A stretch of 16,091 nucleotides of DNA from positions 1 through 16,091 of the forward strand of contig JADIIX010000284.1 in NCBI GenBank assembly GCA_027604505.1. The letters are read 5' to 3'. A program made the position numbers and the translations under genes. Below, one piece after another: positions 1 to 9,636 of the stretch (the stretch's first letter is position 1; each line of letters begins with the position of its first letter). The DNA comes from Gonapodya sp. JEL0774 (taxonomy: Eukaryota > Monoblepharomycota > Monoblepharidomycetes > Monoblepharidales > Gonapodyaceae). A model generated the notes under the pieces. That model saw only the letters and a program-made list of their open reading frames with translations, was not told where the DNA came from and did not search any database.

Positions 1-834
1 CGTTTGCAGCTGGTTTAATTGGTCTCAGTTAAGACCAAAAACAGGTACCTCGCAACGATGTTGGAACTTACTTTGTGCATGGTTTGTGACCATCACAACG
101 CTTCTTATTTCGGTGGCAACTGAAGTGTGAGTGGAAGGAAGCGATGACGACAACAGTTCTTTCAAAGACCGACTGCCAAACTAAGTCCTACAAAGGCAAC
201 CCCCCCAATCCTCTCAATCATTTGTGGGTGCAATGGGAGTGTTTTTCTTGTGCAGAAGGCGTCGATACGTGGCGGGGCTGTCCCACACAAGACATCGCGA
301 GACTCCCTCATGGCATGAAAAGGAAACTCACTTGTCACACGCCTGACCAATCCTCTTGTTCTTTTGTCCTGTAACGCCTCCGTCCGCATCCATTTCTTCA
401 TCTTCCTCTCCACCTGATCCGTCTTCCCCTTCGAAGATCGGAGGGTTGGAGGAGGTTCGTTGGCGAGCAGAAGGTTTGGTGCCACCATTCGTACCACCAC
501 CAGGCATACTTGCGAGCATGCTCTGAAGATCGGAGTAGGAAACGGGAGGCATTGGATTTGGGGCTTGTCCGTTTGCTGTCTGGTTCGGTCGTCCAGGGCC
601 AATACCGTTCGCAGTCCGAGCCACGACAGAAGGCCTCCTGGTCCCATCCTGAGGCAAAAGCGAGCTGATTGGAACACCTGGAGTAGGTACGCTGATGGAG
701 CCTCGCGGTGTGTTGGCGCTACCAGGGACCCCTCCAGCAACCATATTTTGTTGCGCTGTTGACATTCGGCGCTGAGTGTTGAGGGCAGAGGAAGGCGCTG
801 AGTCCGGCTGGGGCAAATTATCAAAGTTCATCAT
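1..834 (-). CDS. Zn(II)2Cys6 fungal transcription factor, 5' part, truncated by window edge
   Basis: Sequence-specific nuclear DNA-binding regulator; target unknown. The modelled exons are 332-834, 72-119 and 1-9, with GT-AG introns at 120-331 (212 bp) and 10-71 (62 bp). Joining them turns the apparent end of the large exon (RIGQACD) into a canonical zinc cluster, ACDNCHRNKKRCDGHKPCTNC. Five of the six cysteines are visible (about residues 166, 169, 176, 182 and 185) with spacing C-x2-C-x6-C-x5-C-x2-C. The sixth cysteine and any fungal_trans domain lie beyond position 1. The first ~160 residues are low complexity (Pro/Ser/Thr/Gln rich), followed by an acidic patch (EGEDGSGGEEDEEMDADGG) and a basic stretch just before the cluster. 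I chose the Met-Met at 834 as the start because it is the first ATG of the exon. An upstream exon at 979-1244 could extend the protein. The family call is firm; the start is uncertain. Confidence 0.78.
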
Positions 835-978
835 CTCGTCGAGGCTGCAAAGACGTTCAGAAACCCGAAATGGTGTGGGGAAACGTGAAGTCAGAGACGT
901 TGGGAGACAGTTACGGAGAAGGCATCCTCCCAGCGCAAGCCCACATTCCCTGGGCATAAAGACATCGAGCACACTCAC

Positions 979-1244
979 AAATTCGAGCCGAGTCCTGATG
1001 ATGAGTAGAAATCCATTCTGAATAAACTTTTCCCCGAGTTGGTGACTTGTGTACTCGGATGCCTCCAAAACCTCTGACTGTGCATGAACTCTTTTTCCGA
1101 GGGTCCCGATTCTTCAAAACAAAGAAGGAAATACATACGGAAAATGTCACGTTCAATCTCGTCGCTACAAAAAGATGAAGATCCAAGAGAAGCACCATTA
1201 GAAGATCTTCCCCTGTTGAGAGCAAGTCGCCACAGTAAATGCAT
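979..1244 (-). other. Possible upstream coding exon or 5' UTR exon of the left-edge zinc-cluster gene
   Basis: A reading frame opens with an ATG at 1244 and stays open to a good donor (GTGAGT on the minus strand at 978-973). An intron of 845-978 (134 bp, acceptor TTTGCAG) would join it in phase 2 to the main exon and give GLGSN-F-LDEMMNF, so the phase fits. The predicted ~88 residues match no domain I know. The same stretch also contains a GTATGT...TTGAAG segment of 27 bases that is too short for a normal intron. It may equally be 5' untranslated. Transcript data are needed to decide. Confidence 0.25.
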
Positions 1245-1359
1245 CCGTTTCAGATTATAAACTGTTCTTCAGGTACATGTAAGAGAGAGAGACCAAAATA
1301 CATCTAGCAGACAAGCTCAGCCCATTAATGACCAAAAGCGCCACGTCCCTCCAGACTCC

Positions 1360-2348
1360 TTACTCCGCGAGAAGTTTCTCGATATCAGCAGCCAGGGCTT
1401 CGGGGGTTGTAACAGATGTGGACCGGCTGACAACGAAACCCTTCTTGTTGACGATGAATTTCTACGGGTGGGAAAGCATGAGAATGCGGTTTTGCCCAGA
1501 CAGGACCATTCTTCTGGTCACCAGATTGCTACTCACTTCAAAGTTCCATTTGATCCCAGAGAATCCCAACCAGCTCTTTTGGGATTTGATGTACTTGTAG
1601 ACGGGGTGGGCGTTCTCACCGTTGACCTCCACCTTTTTGGTGATGGGGAATTTGACGTTGAACGTGCGAGAGCAGAACTCAACGACTAGGTTGGGAAGGT
1701 AAGCAATGATGTATAATAGTTAGTGAGGTTCGACGAGAGTTACTGCGATAAAGCACCATCCCTGCACTGAAAAGCGTTCCGTCGCTCATGAATGGGTGTC
1801 GGAACCCCCCTACCCTCCTGTCTCTACTCACTCTCTTCCTCCTGGCCAGGCTCTTGGGCCCCAAACTGGTTGCAAGGGAATCCCAGGATGACGAGACCCT
1901 TCTCCGAGTACTTCTCGTGGAGCTCCTCGAGCCCCTTGTACTGAGGAGTGAACCCGCACTTGCTAGCAACGTTGACAATCATGACAACCTTGCCCCGGAG
2001 ATCAGAGAAAGGGAGTTCTTGGCCCTTGGCAAGGGTGGCGGACTAAATAAGGATTCCAGTCACAATTGCCAGCATCCGCGGATCAAGAAAAACGATGAGG
2101 ATCAAGAAGGTTCAGAAAGGTATTCGATTGAACGTTCGGAGACAGAAAGTTGTTTTCCGAGCAGGGACGGATTACGCGGGTGGCATTTGCGGAGGGGATC
2201 GATTAGTGCGGTGACAAAAATGAAATAAATTAGCGATAGCGACGATCCCGTGGGGAAGAATGGGCATGCAGCGTCAATCATCCGAGCTTGTATAAACTCG
2301 TTTCCGAAAACTCACGAGGGCATAGAAAGTTTCGTTCTCTTTAGACAT
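1360..2348 (-). CDS. GPX: Thiol (glutathione) peroxidase, Hyr1/Gpx3-like, four exons
   Basis: Reduces hydrogen peroxide and lipid hydroperoxides. Fungal members use thioredoxin as reductant, and yeast Hyr1/Gpx3 is also a peroxide sensor. Exons are 2316-2348, 1832-2042, 1537-1685 and 1360-1461, separated by introns of 273, 146 and 75 bp. Phases close exactly and give 164 residues, the usual size. The N-terminus reads MSKENETFYAL then SATLAKGQELPFSDLRGK. The peroxidatic cysteine is in ASKCGFTPQY (about C40), the second cysteine in GFPCNQFG (about C68) and the likely resolving cysteine in EIVEFC (about C86); the spacing equals yeast Cys36/64/82. The tetrad Gln and Trp regions (NQFG, KWNFEKF) are present. 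Cysteine rather than selenocysteine is encoded, as expected in fungi. The start at 2348 has a good context (CATCAATG) and matches family length. A longer in-frame start is described separately. RPP14 diverges from the same upstream region. Confidence 0.95.
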
Positions 2349-2552
2349 TGATGCGGTTGTGATGGTGTTAGAAGGGGTTGCTAATCGGTAAGCGATGTAG
2401 AGAGCAGCTACGACGGCGAGACCAGAAGTGATGTGGTGAGAGAAGGAAGCCAGACTTGTGATTGAGCGAGCAGTAGGCAGAAATAAAGGGAGCGCGGTAG
2501 CTGACAAACCTGAATTACACAATCCTGGAATCGGAGGGAACCGGCCGCTCAA
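2349..2552 (-). other. In-frame N-terminal extension of the peroxidase with a hydrophobic segment
   Basis: The frame of the first peroxidase exon remains open upstream for 68 codons to another ATG at 2552. The extension contains Arg and Ser/Thr residues and a hydrophobic stretch (SGLAVVAALYIAYRLA, about residues 43-58) that could act as a membrane anchor or mitochondrial targeting signal. Yeast Gpx3 is known to reach the mitochondrial intermembrane space through an N-terminal extension made by upstream initiation, so an alternative start is plausible. The stretch is also CT-rich on the coding strand, which is typical of a fungal core promoter or 5' UTR, so its coding status is open. Confidence 0.35.
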
Positions 2553-3110
2553 AATATCACACGACCGCTGAGTTGGGAATATACATACAAAAGAAAATCA
2601 AATCGTAAGTCAACCGAGGACGGTTGTGCATATACCAATGAACTTCGTTAGTCGTTTTTGTAATTCACCGGCATGAGACGTTGTTGCATGTGATAGTTCC
2701 TCTCTATGCACTGCAACAAAACGGCTGCTTGGCCTCTGGCGCGAAGGACCGGAAGATGAACACCAGCGCGAGTCACAGAGAGAAGACGATACGATGTTGA
2801 TGCGTGACGGCGAGCGAGATTTACGTTGAGCATTTTTGGGAAAGAGTGGGTGGGCGCCGATGGAACCAGTTCTGCGATGCAACTCAAGCACATCACAGAC
2901 GAACTGAGGACACGATCCTTATCTCTATATATATTCCAAGAGCTATCTCCAGATGGTATTAATTTCTTGTCAGAATTTGTGATTTGGTTTCTCAGACCGT
3001 TTTCGGTGATGTCAGGAACCGACAGAGGAGAGGTCTGTTGGTGAAATAAAAGACCACAACTTGAATCAACTCAGTAACCGAGCGATCGGAAACGTCACAC
3101 TCCCATCGCA
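2553..3110. promoter_or_regulatory. Divergent promoter region between peroxidase and RPP14
   Basis: The two gene starts face away from each other across 762 bp (558 bp if the peroxidase starts at 2552), so this interval must hold both promoters. It contains AT-rich stretches (for example CTCTATATATATTCC near 2920, oriented towards RPP14) and the small minus-strand ORF listed separately. No transcription-factor site could be assigned with confidence; a TTAGTCG at about 2649 only partly resembles a Yap1/AP-1 site. Confidence 0.45.
2648..2833 (-). CDS. Small ORF of unknown status between peroxidase and RPP14
   Basis: A 61-residue frame starts at ATG 2833 in a good context (AAAAATG) and ends at 2648, upstream of the peroxidase on the same strand. 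The start (MLNVNLARRHASTSYRLL) is rich in Arg, Ser and hydrophobic residues and lacks acidic residues, like a mitochondrial presequence. No domain is recognised. It could be a short gene, an upstream ORF or 5' exon of the peroxidase transcript, or chance. The nearby overlapping frame (2610-2891) argues for caution. Confidence 0.18.
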   Translation of the reverse strand: MLNVNLARRHASTSYRLLSVTRAGVHLPVLRARGQAAVLLQCIERNYHMQQRLMPVNYKND

Positions 3111-3725
3111 ATGAGTTCGATTGCCTCCAATCCCTCGAACCCAAAACCGAAGCGACGGAAGACGGATGGATCCAGAGCACCAATCCAATATCAATCCCCA
3201 CAATCTCGTTCCAATGATACGCTCCAACGTATCACGGTCGGTGCTCCAGAGTTCTTCTATTTGATTGTGAAACTGTGAGATTTGTCCCAGTTGGTGTCGT
3301 CCGAGCCTCTATCCAAAACCCAAGACCGTGACGATCATCTCAAACTTATCGATAGAACCTTTGAGCCCGCTAAAACTCTCACGGAAGCATTCTACAAAGC
3401 CGCAGTTCACACTGCCCTCCAGCAATCGTTTGGTGTACTTGGAAGTGGTTTGCCTATCGACATCGTCAAGTTCATTGAGTCCGATGGGGAAGCCTGGTTG
3501 AGGGTACCCACGAGGTGGTGATACCATATGCGAACTTCTTAGTGTATGTCCCATTTCCAGCTTCGCTTCACATTCACGTCTCTTCCTTTTAGTGTAGCAG
3601 TATCCGTCCAAGCAGCACTTACCGCATATTTCGATCACGACGGCACACCGTGCCGATTCACGATTGTGAGAGAATCGCCGTTTTTGGTATCTCTGGCAAA
3701 TGACAGTCGCAATCGAATTTCTTGA
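3111..3725 (+). CDS. RPP14: RNase P/MRP protein subunit RPP14 (Rpp14/Pop5 family), three exons
   Basis: Protein subunit of nuclear RNase P (5' processing of tRNA precursors) and probably RNase MRP; the yeast counterpart in this family is Pop8. Exons are 3111-3274, 3356-3514 and 3593-3725, with introns of 81 and 78 bp, giving 151 residues. An in-frame TGA at 3276 lies inside the first intron, so the gene is not broken. Splicing gives PEFFYLIVKL-TFEPAKTLTEAFYKAA, followed by HTALQQSFGVLGSGLPIDIV and GEAWLRVP, then QAALTAYF, CRFTIVRESPFLVSL and NDSRN. This follows human RPP14 (about 124 residues) along its length, including the terminal SPFLLAL-GNSR region. The first ~35 residues are a basic, Ser/Pro/Lys-rich tail absent from the human protein. 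The donor of intron 2 (AG|GTGGTG) is the least certain splice site, because GTGATA three bases later is possible. Confidence 0.9.
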
Positions 3726-3837
3726 GTTGATTGACCTGGTACGGGAGCGGAATCGGAACTACCTTGTCACAGTAACATAATTATGACGTGTACTCCATTG
3801 CTTTGCACTTTTGTCAGTTTCTTCCCCAATTACCTAG

Positions 3838-3843
3838 AATAAA
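3838..3843 (+). terminator. AATAAA hexamer downstream of RPP14
   Basis: A canonical polyadenylation hexamer lies about 113 bases after the RPP14 stop and ends only 12 bases before the ATG proposed for the next gene. If used for RPP14, cleavage would fall inside the next gene's coding start, which hints that the next gene may start further downstream (ATG at 3874 or 4006 region) or that the signal is not used. Confidence 0.35.
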
Positions 3844-3855
3844 CGAATCGCAACA

Positions 3856-5875
3856 ATGAATCGGTGGCTCTTAATGCAAGTTTCGCCTGGCAAGGGGCGG
3901 AGTTTAGAGATCCCACGAGTTTGCGATCGGCGAAGCTGCTGGGTTTCGCATTCTTCGCTATTAGCACGACGCCGAAATCCGAGATCACCGTACCAAATGC
4001 CGTTCTGGAGTAGGAAATCAGCACCAGCCCATGACGAGCCAGTCTCTTCGATTGATGCTGGATCTGGTGCAAACTTGTTGGACAACATTACCGAGGATCC
4101 ACTCCAATCCCAATCCGACAACCGTCCTCCGTCGTCTGGTGGCTCGAAAAGGAAGCGAGAAGACGCATGGATCAGCTCGCAAACGGCGTTAAATCCACTG
4201 GTGACCAATGGCTCGCCCGATGTTGAACTTGGAGGAGCCAGAGCTAAGGGGAACGCGAGGAGGATCTTGATTAAAGGTGGGCCCGCCATTTCCAGGTACA
4301 TGTCACAGAGATCTACCGCGGACCGTTTGGAAGTCTGAGACCTAATTGTTTCAAGAACCGCCTGCGCAACACCATCACCCCTCGTCCTTCGTCCGCGCTC
4401 ACCAGAGTATCCTTTCTCCCAACCCTTCCGCTTTCGATCAAAATCGCCTTTACTTACGCCATAAACTGCGCTCTGATCCTATCCTGCCGGTGCTGCTTCA
4501 GCAGCGATCAGGAATTGCCATCGAGGACGTTCCTCCTACTGCACTGGAATCCATTGTGAATCCGAACCCTTACCTCACAGACCACCTCCGGAGAACGGGG
4601 CAACCCCTACGCATACCAGTTTTCTCTCCGTCATTCAAGTCTACATTACGACCTGTTCCTCCTTCTGTCCTGCCTGCACTCACTTTTGGAATCCCGAACA
4701 CTCCCATCACTGCCCCTCCCTTGAACACAGTTCGATCACCCTATGTGCAGCAACCAGCGGATGTAGCCGAGCGGAAAAGAGTTCAGGAAACGACAGTTGC
4801 TCGACTCAGTAGACCTCGGGTAATCCTTGTGAAAGCCCAGCTCGAGCAGTATGGGGTTGACTCTGCAACATCTGGAGAACCGGGACTCAAACTTTCGCTA
4901 AAGCGCCGTACAAAGAAGAAACGCTCTAAGCCCCACGAGTTGCGGTACACGCTCACGTCATTCAGTCCCCTGAGCGCGACCGAGAGTCAAGCCTGGAGAG
5001 CACCCGCTGTAACAAAACCTTTACGACCAAACCGACCTAGAAAACCGAAATCTGTTATGCACGTGAAACTCAACGCTGCTCCGTCTCCGGTAGTTGGAAA
5101 AGACACTGCTGGAGGACAAACCCAAGCCGTGGAACTGGAGCGCGCCGCAGGTCCTCCTGCCCCGAACCCACCCAACGAAGAAGCGAACTTGCCGATGGTG
5201 GAAAATTCCGGTGATCGCAGACGCTCCAGGTTATCCAGAAAGTCTTCTGTCACTACGGCGCCTCCTTCCGAGAATGTTACGGCGCATGATGTGCCTCCAC
5301 CTGAGACATCAACAAGCATTCCGAATGTACTTGAATCGACCCATTCTCGCACTAGAAAGGCTTCTAAGCCTCCGAATACTGCAACACTACCTGACCGTGA
5401 TCGGTCGGTCAAGGCAGAGGAAGAGAGCATACCTTCGGGGGAAGTGACTTCCACGACCATGAAAGATGAAGCTGTTCCCGCAGTGCCAAGGCCGTCAAAA
5501 AATGCATTGCAAGGCCGAAAAGAAGACGGTTCTTCGTATTCATCCCAACCTGCTCCGAAAGTGAAATTAAAGGGGAAATCGAAATCGCGGAAGATTCCAC
5601 GGGAAGGAAACGGTGTGGCGGCCCCTCTCGAACAGAATCATACTGATCAAGTGGAAAATGACGTATCTATCGGGCCCAAATCTTCAGGGTCTTCGACCTC
5701 GACGAAAGAGGTGGCAGGAGCTGTTGTTGCAGAGGGTGCAAGGTCAAGTCCCGAGTCCCGTCCACCGAAGCGACTGGCGGAAAAGCGCCTAGAGAAAGTC
5801 GGAATAGAGGAAAACAAAAGCGATATGCCACACTCCAATATTCCGTCAAGAGGGAAACTGAAGATTAAGAGGTAG
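3856..5875 (+). CDS. Unknown basic, disordered, probably nuclear protein, two exons
   Basis: I do not recognise this protein. Exons 3856-4276 and 4356-5875 are joined by a 79-bp intron (donor G|GTGGGC, acceptor TTTCAAG) that closes in phase 1 and gives RRILIK-EPPAQHHH, with 646 residues in total. It is rich in Pro, Ser, Lys and Arg with no membrane segment or signal peptide. Likely nuclear-localisation stretches are GGSKRKRED and LKRRTKKKRSKPHEL. A moderately ordered part follows the splice (RLYLRHKLRSDPILPVLLQQ to PFLTD-like NPYLTDHLRR). The last third is a charged, repetitive tail. Short hydrophobic/lysine motifs recur: RILIKEP, RVILVKAQL, LKLSLKRR, KVKLKGK and the terminal KLKIKR. A chromatin-associated role is only a guess. 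The start is uncertain: 3856 is in a good context (CAACAATGA), but the first ~50 residues look poor and a later in-frame ATG (MPFWSRK) may be the real one. It is convergent with the zinc-cluster gene to its right. Confidence 0.68.
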
Positions 5876-6321
5876 TAAAAGGACATTCCAGTTCATGTTA
5901 TTCAATATTTGCGGCGAATGGATTGTGAAACGTCAGCTAAGGTGCTCTAGGAGAAGCAGTACTCCCCATTTCATGCTTTTGGAGCACAATTTTGTAAATT
6001 TTGCTTGAAAGAACAGCCAGAGTCCACCGTGTCGGCGGAAGGGAGACTGAAGTGCGAGTGAACTTCTGATCAAAGATCTTCAACGGGGAGGTGCATGTCA
6101 GAGTCAGGCGAACTCATCAGTGATTCGCAGCAGGTTTAACGTGTCAGAGATTGATTCCCAACAAAAAAATCCAGAGAGCCTTTCCATTACAATATACACA
6201 CTATGATAAACTGGGTCCGTGATGATATTCACAAGAGAAGAGTTAGAGAGGAGGTGTATTCACGAGGAGAGCAAGCCAAAGCGGCTCCTTTTCCAATTTG
6301 AGGTCACCGTACAGCGGTGTT
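5876..6321. other. Convergent 3' intergenic region
   Basis: This 446-bp interval lies between the stop codons of two converging genes and should hold both 3' UTRs. It is AT-rich. I see no credible ORF, RNA gene or repeat, and no canonical AATAAA for either gene. A short plus-strand frame at 6219-6452 runs into the 3' exon of the zinc-cluster gene and is treated as chance. Confidence 0.5.
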
Positions 6322-9300
6322 TCATAAAATGCCGTTGTCCCTGGCAGCCTTGCTCAAAACAGAGAAATACGCCTCCGCTGATGCAAAATAGCGCCTCAAT
6401 ACATTCAAGGCTTGGATCGTTACAGCAAGGTAATGGCGCGATCGGGCAATAAGTTCTTGGCTCGGTGATTCGGTGGAGAGGCCAGAAGCTTGAGCAGGAA
6501 TGAGCGAGGAAACGAGAGCATTGACCATGTGAACCATGCCAGCCTGTTTGTTGGAAAGTTGCGAAGGATTGTCAATTGAGTGATACGAGTCCAACGAAAG
6601 CGGATAAGCGTACCTCGAATATTGGATACGTCATGGCGGCCATAATATGCGATAAAGCGGGTTCAATCTCCAGCCAGCGGGCGAGTATACTAGTTATTCG
6701 CTCGGCCTGTAAATAATGACGCCCAGAGACAATCTTACTTTCGGAACGGTGCTTCTCAGGCTGTCTGGACAAGAAAGCAAGTACGCACCGAGTACGTGCA
6801 AACATCGAAAGAGGAACGTGTAGGCCAAACAAAGTCGTGAATAAGACGCTCCGGTCTAGTGGAGTGCATCACAAATTAGAAAGCGCTTTCCGAATGTAAA
6901 ACATAGAGGTTCTCCGACAACCAAAACGATACACACCGATGAAGCATTATCGAGGCGCAATGAAACACCCAGTGGAACTCGGTGTTGCCGGCAAACTGTT
7001 TCAGTTCTCCTGGTAAGACATTGCCTGATGCATCTCTCCTCGGGCTGTACTCTCGCTTCACCCTCTCTGGAACTTCGGTCCACAAATTCTTAAGCTGCAG
7101 TCCAAGGTCCGACAGGCGCTCATCTACGCGTCCAATCGCAGTGCGCTGGGATTTGGATTGCCGCACGTACTTGCTCACACGAGCAAACACGTGCCATATT
7201 TTGGCAATCTCGCGATAACACACGGAAGGATACATCGCCTGCAATTTGCTCCCTGCAACGCTCGAATGCCCATATATCTTCCCGACGATCACTCCATTAT
7301 CGTCCATTGAGTTCCACAGGTCGTCATCGGGGTAATCAATCATGGGCTCGTCTGGGTTTATAGACGATGAACGGCCGGCGATAACTGACACAGCAGCATC
7401 AAATAAGAAGCAATACCACCACACGCGCTTGCGTGTCTCGTATTCCAGTGGTGTGAGTGTTGACAGGGTTTCAGGAGAGACAGGTTCGTTCCAGCGCATG
7501 CCGACAATCATACGTAACGCCATGCCGGAGTACATCTAGGGATTGGCGGCACAGCGTGGCGATGGCCACGGTTGTCAGTTGATTTTCGTCGTCAGCGAAA
7601 TATGACATCTGAGTCATTCATGTACCACTCACCCAACCTGCGTTGACCCTTCCCGAACCAGAGGCGTAAATGCTCAGCTTGCACAACGCCACCACGGTCC
7701 CGAAACACGGCTCCTCCAGCCCTAAGCTCAGTAGTCGACGAGCTTTTCCGAAGTAATATTCACCGTTTGGGAGTGAACCCGCGGTCATACCTTGTTCGCG
7801 GTTCGGAACTGTGCTCCGGGAAAGGACTTCAGCAGAGCAGTACATGGCATTAAGAAGCAGTGGGGATTGCTGTGTTAGTGTGCGATAAAAAGTCCCCTGT
7901 GGTGATAAAGGTGCCATCAGCATGGACAGTTCCAAAGAATAGTACCCCAGGAAGGAATAACTGCTAGACCGTGAACGTACCGGATGAATCACCATATACA
8001 GTATCAAGTCAAAATACTTCTCCAACAAATCATATCGTGGCTCTTCTGCTGGCACCAGTCTCCTCATCACTCCCAAACTGAACCTCCCGGGATTCATACC
8101 CAACTTCTCCAACTCAGCAGTCACAGCGGCCACCTCGGGATCCTCTTCCATGTCATTTCCTGCTCCAGACGGAGTCTTTGACAAAACGGACGGGTTTGGA
8201 GACGAGCCGCCGATGGGGTTCCCTGCCCCTGCGGATTCGGGTGACCCAGGATTGGATGAGCCTGGAACGGGAGGTGGAAGTGAGCTGTGAGGAGCGGCGT
8301 GCAGAGCATGTTGCTCTTCATCGACATAGCCGGAAATTGCAATATCGAGTGTGTCTAGTGTTTCGCGTCCGCCCATTCTGGCTCGAGCATCGGGGTGAAA
8401 GTAGTTTGTGGTGTCACGAAGGTGGAGGGCACGTGAGAGAGGGTCCGCGTCTGGTGAAAGTTCACGATTTTCGTCATCTGGTTCTCGTCTGGCAGAGAGC
8501 TCTCGCGAGGGTGTGTTGAAAGTCAGCAGAGTCTCATTCGGGGAGGTAGTGGTCTGTCGCGGTTGTTTGCGGCGGCGTTGCTCGGAGTCCATATCGGAGA
8601 CGGTACTAATACTTTGTGGGGATGTGACATATTGGAGCGGTGGTGTGGATTCTTGCAAGGAAGGGTCGCCCGTCATCCGGTTTGAATGTACTCCTCCATT
8701 TTGGGCTGATGATGTACCAAGGCCGATATGGGCATGTCCGATCGGATCGGCGGTGTAATCAACATCCGTAGAATTCCAATCATCTTCTCCGTCACTGTCA
8801 CTTGCCATATTGTCGAGTTCGGAGTACATGGAGTTCAAATCCAATGACCCTTGAGTGGAAGTGGGAGCTAAAGTGAGACCAGCGGACCTGACGACATTTT
8901 CGAGCTCCCGGACGCGCTCTTTGAGTGCCGCTACATAGTCAGTGCGGGTGACTCGCTTGCGAGGCTCTCGGGGCGAGAATGTACATTCCCGGTTGCTCTT
9001 GACGCAAAGTGAGCAGGGGTTGTTTCCATCGCACTTTTTCTTGGACTTGTGGCAACTAAAAGTCCACTGATCGATAAAAGGAAGATAATCGCCGAGCAGC
9101 AAATCCGCTGAAGCCACTCACGAGTCACAGGCCATCGTACTACGGTTGAGTTGACCTCTTCTTCGGGTTTCAGACTTCTGGGACTGAGGCTGACTTTCAG
9201 ACTTCAAAGCCGAGTACTGCGGCTGTGGAGAATGCGATGCCCGATAAGGTTTTTTCTTGGACTTGCTCGGTATGGGGGAATTCGCCAGTGAGGACCACTG

Positions 9301-9636
9301 GCGAGATGTTGAGTCTCCCGGCAACATCGAGACTCCAGCCACAGAATGGAGGGCAGCCTGGTGTTCCCCGCTCGGATACGCCATGCTTAAGAGTCCCGGG
9401 TCCTGCCATTGATGATTCTGCTGCATTTCGGACACGATGAAACTGTTTGGGGGCGGCCCGAACACCACAAAGGAACTTCCCTGTGGATCAGCGCCTCCCA
9501 GTGGTTGTACCTGCACATTCTGGAACGGAGACGAAAGCGAATTCATCCACGCAAATTGACCGCCCTGCATACACTGATTTGCTGGTGCGATGGGCTGGTG
9601 AACGCGATATCCTTTGTGCTTCGAGGACGCAGGCAT
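6322..9636 (-). CDS. Zn(II)2Cys6 transcription factor with fungal_trans middle domain, at least six exons
   Basis: Nuclear regulator that binds CGG-type sites; target pathway unknown. Exons are 9122-9636, 7633-9055, 6937-7535, 6789-6855, 6614-6706 and 6322-6543, with introns of 66, 97, 81, 82 and 70 bp; all phases close, giving 972 residues from ATG 9636. The zinc cluster is complete after splicing: MACDS-CHKSKKKCDGNNPC then SLCVKSNREC (C170, 173, 180, 186, 189, 196). A basic linker and a coiled coil (DYVAALKERVRELENVV) for dimerisation follow. A long acidic, Ser/Pro-rich linker leads to the fungal_trans domain (about residues 515-900): YFDLILYMVIHPV, AGW-MYSGMALRM, YETRKRVWWYCFLFD, IMLHR-PERLIHDF and SSFDVCTYS-AERITSILARW, ending with FE-AGMVHMVNAL. 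The conserved LHRP and the C...AE.I..L pattern are restored only by splicing, supporting those introns. The 5' end is unresolved: the frame is open upstream to 9851 without an ATG, and an upstream exon may supply the start. Confidence 0.9.

Noticed and set aside
3276-3278. In-frame TGA in the RPP14 gene, suggesting a pseudogene
   Set aside because: It lies just inside a GT-AG intron (3275-3355) whose removal restores the family alignment in phase.
4987-5460. Minus-strand frame antisense to the basic unknown protein
   Set aside because: The sense frame is 1.5 kb long and continuous; the antisense product is a compositional shadow.
6707-6788. Very short intron (28 bases) ending at CCAGACAG in the zinc-cluster gene, keeping the intervening residues
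   Set aside because: Too short to be credible; the 82-base intron ending at TTTACAG restores the conserved Cys...Ala-Glu..Ile..Leu pattern.
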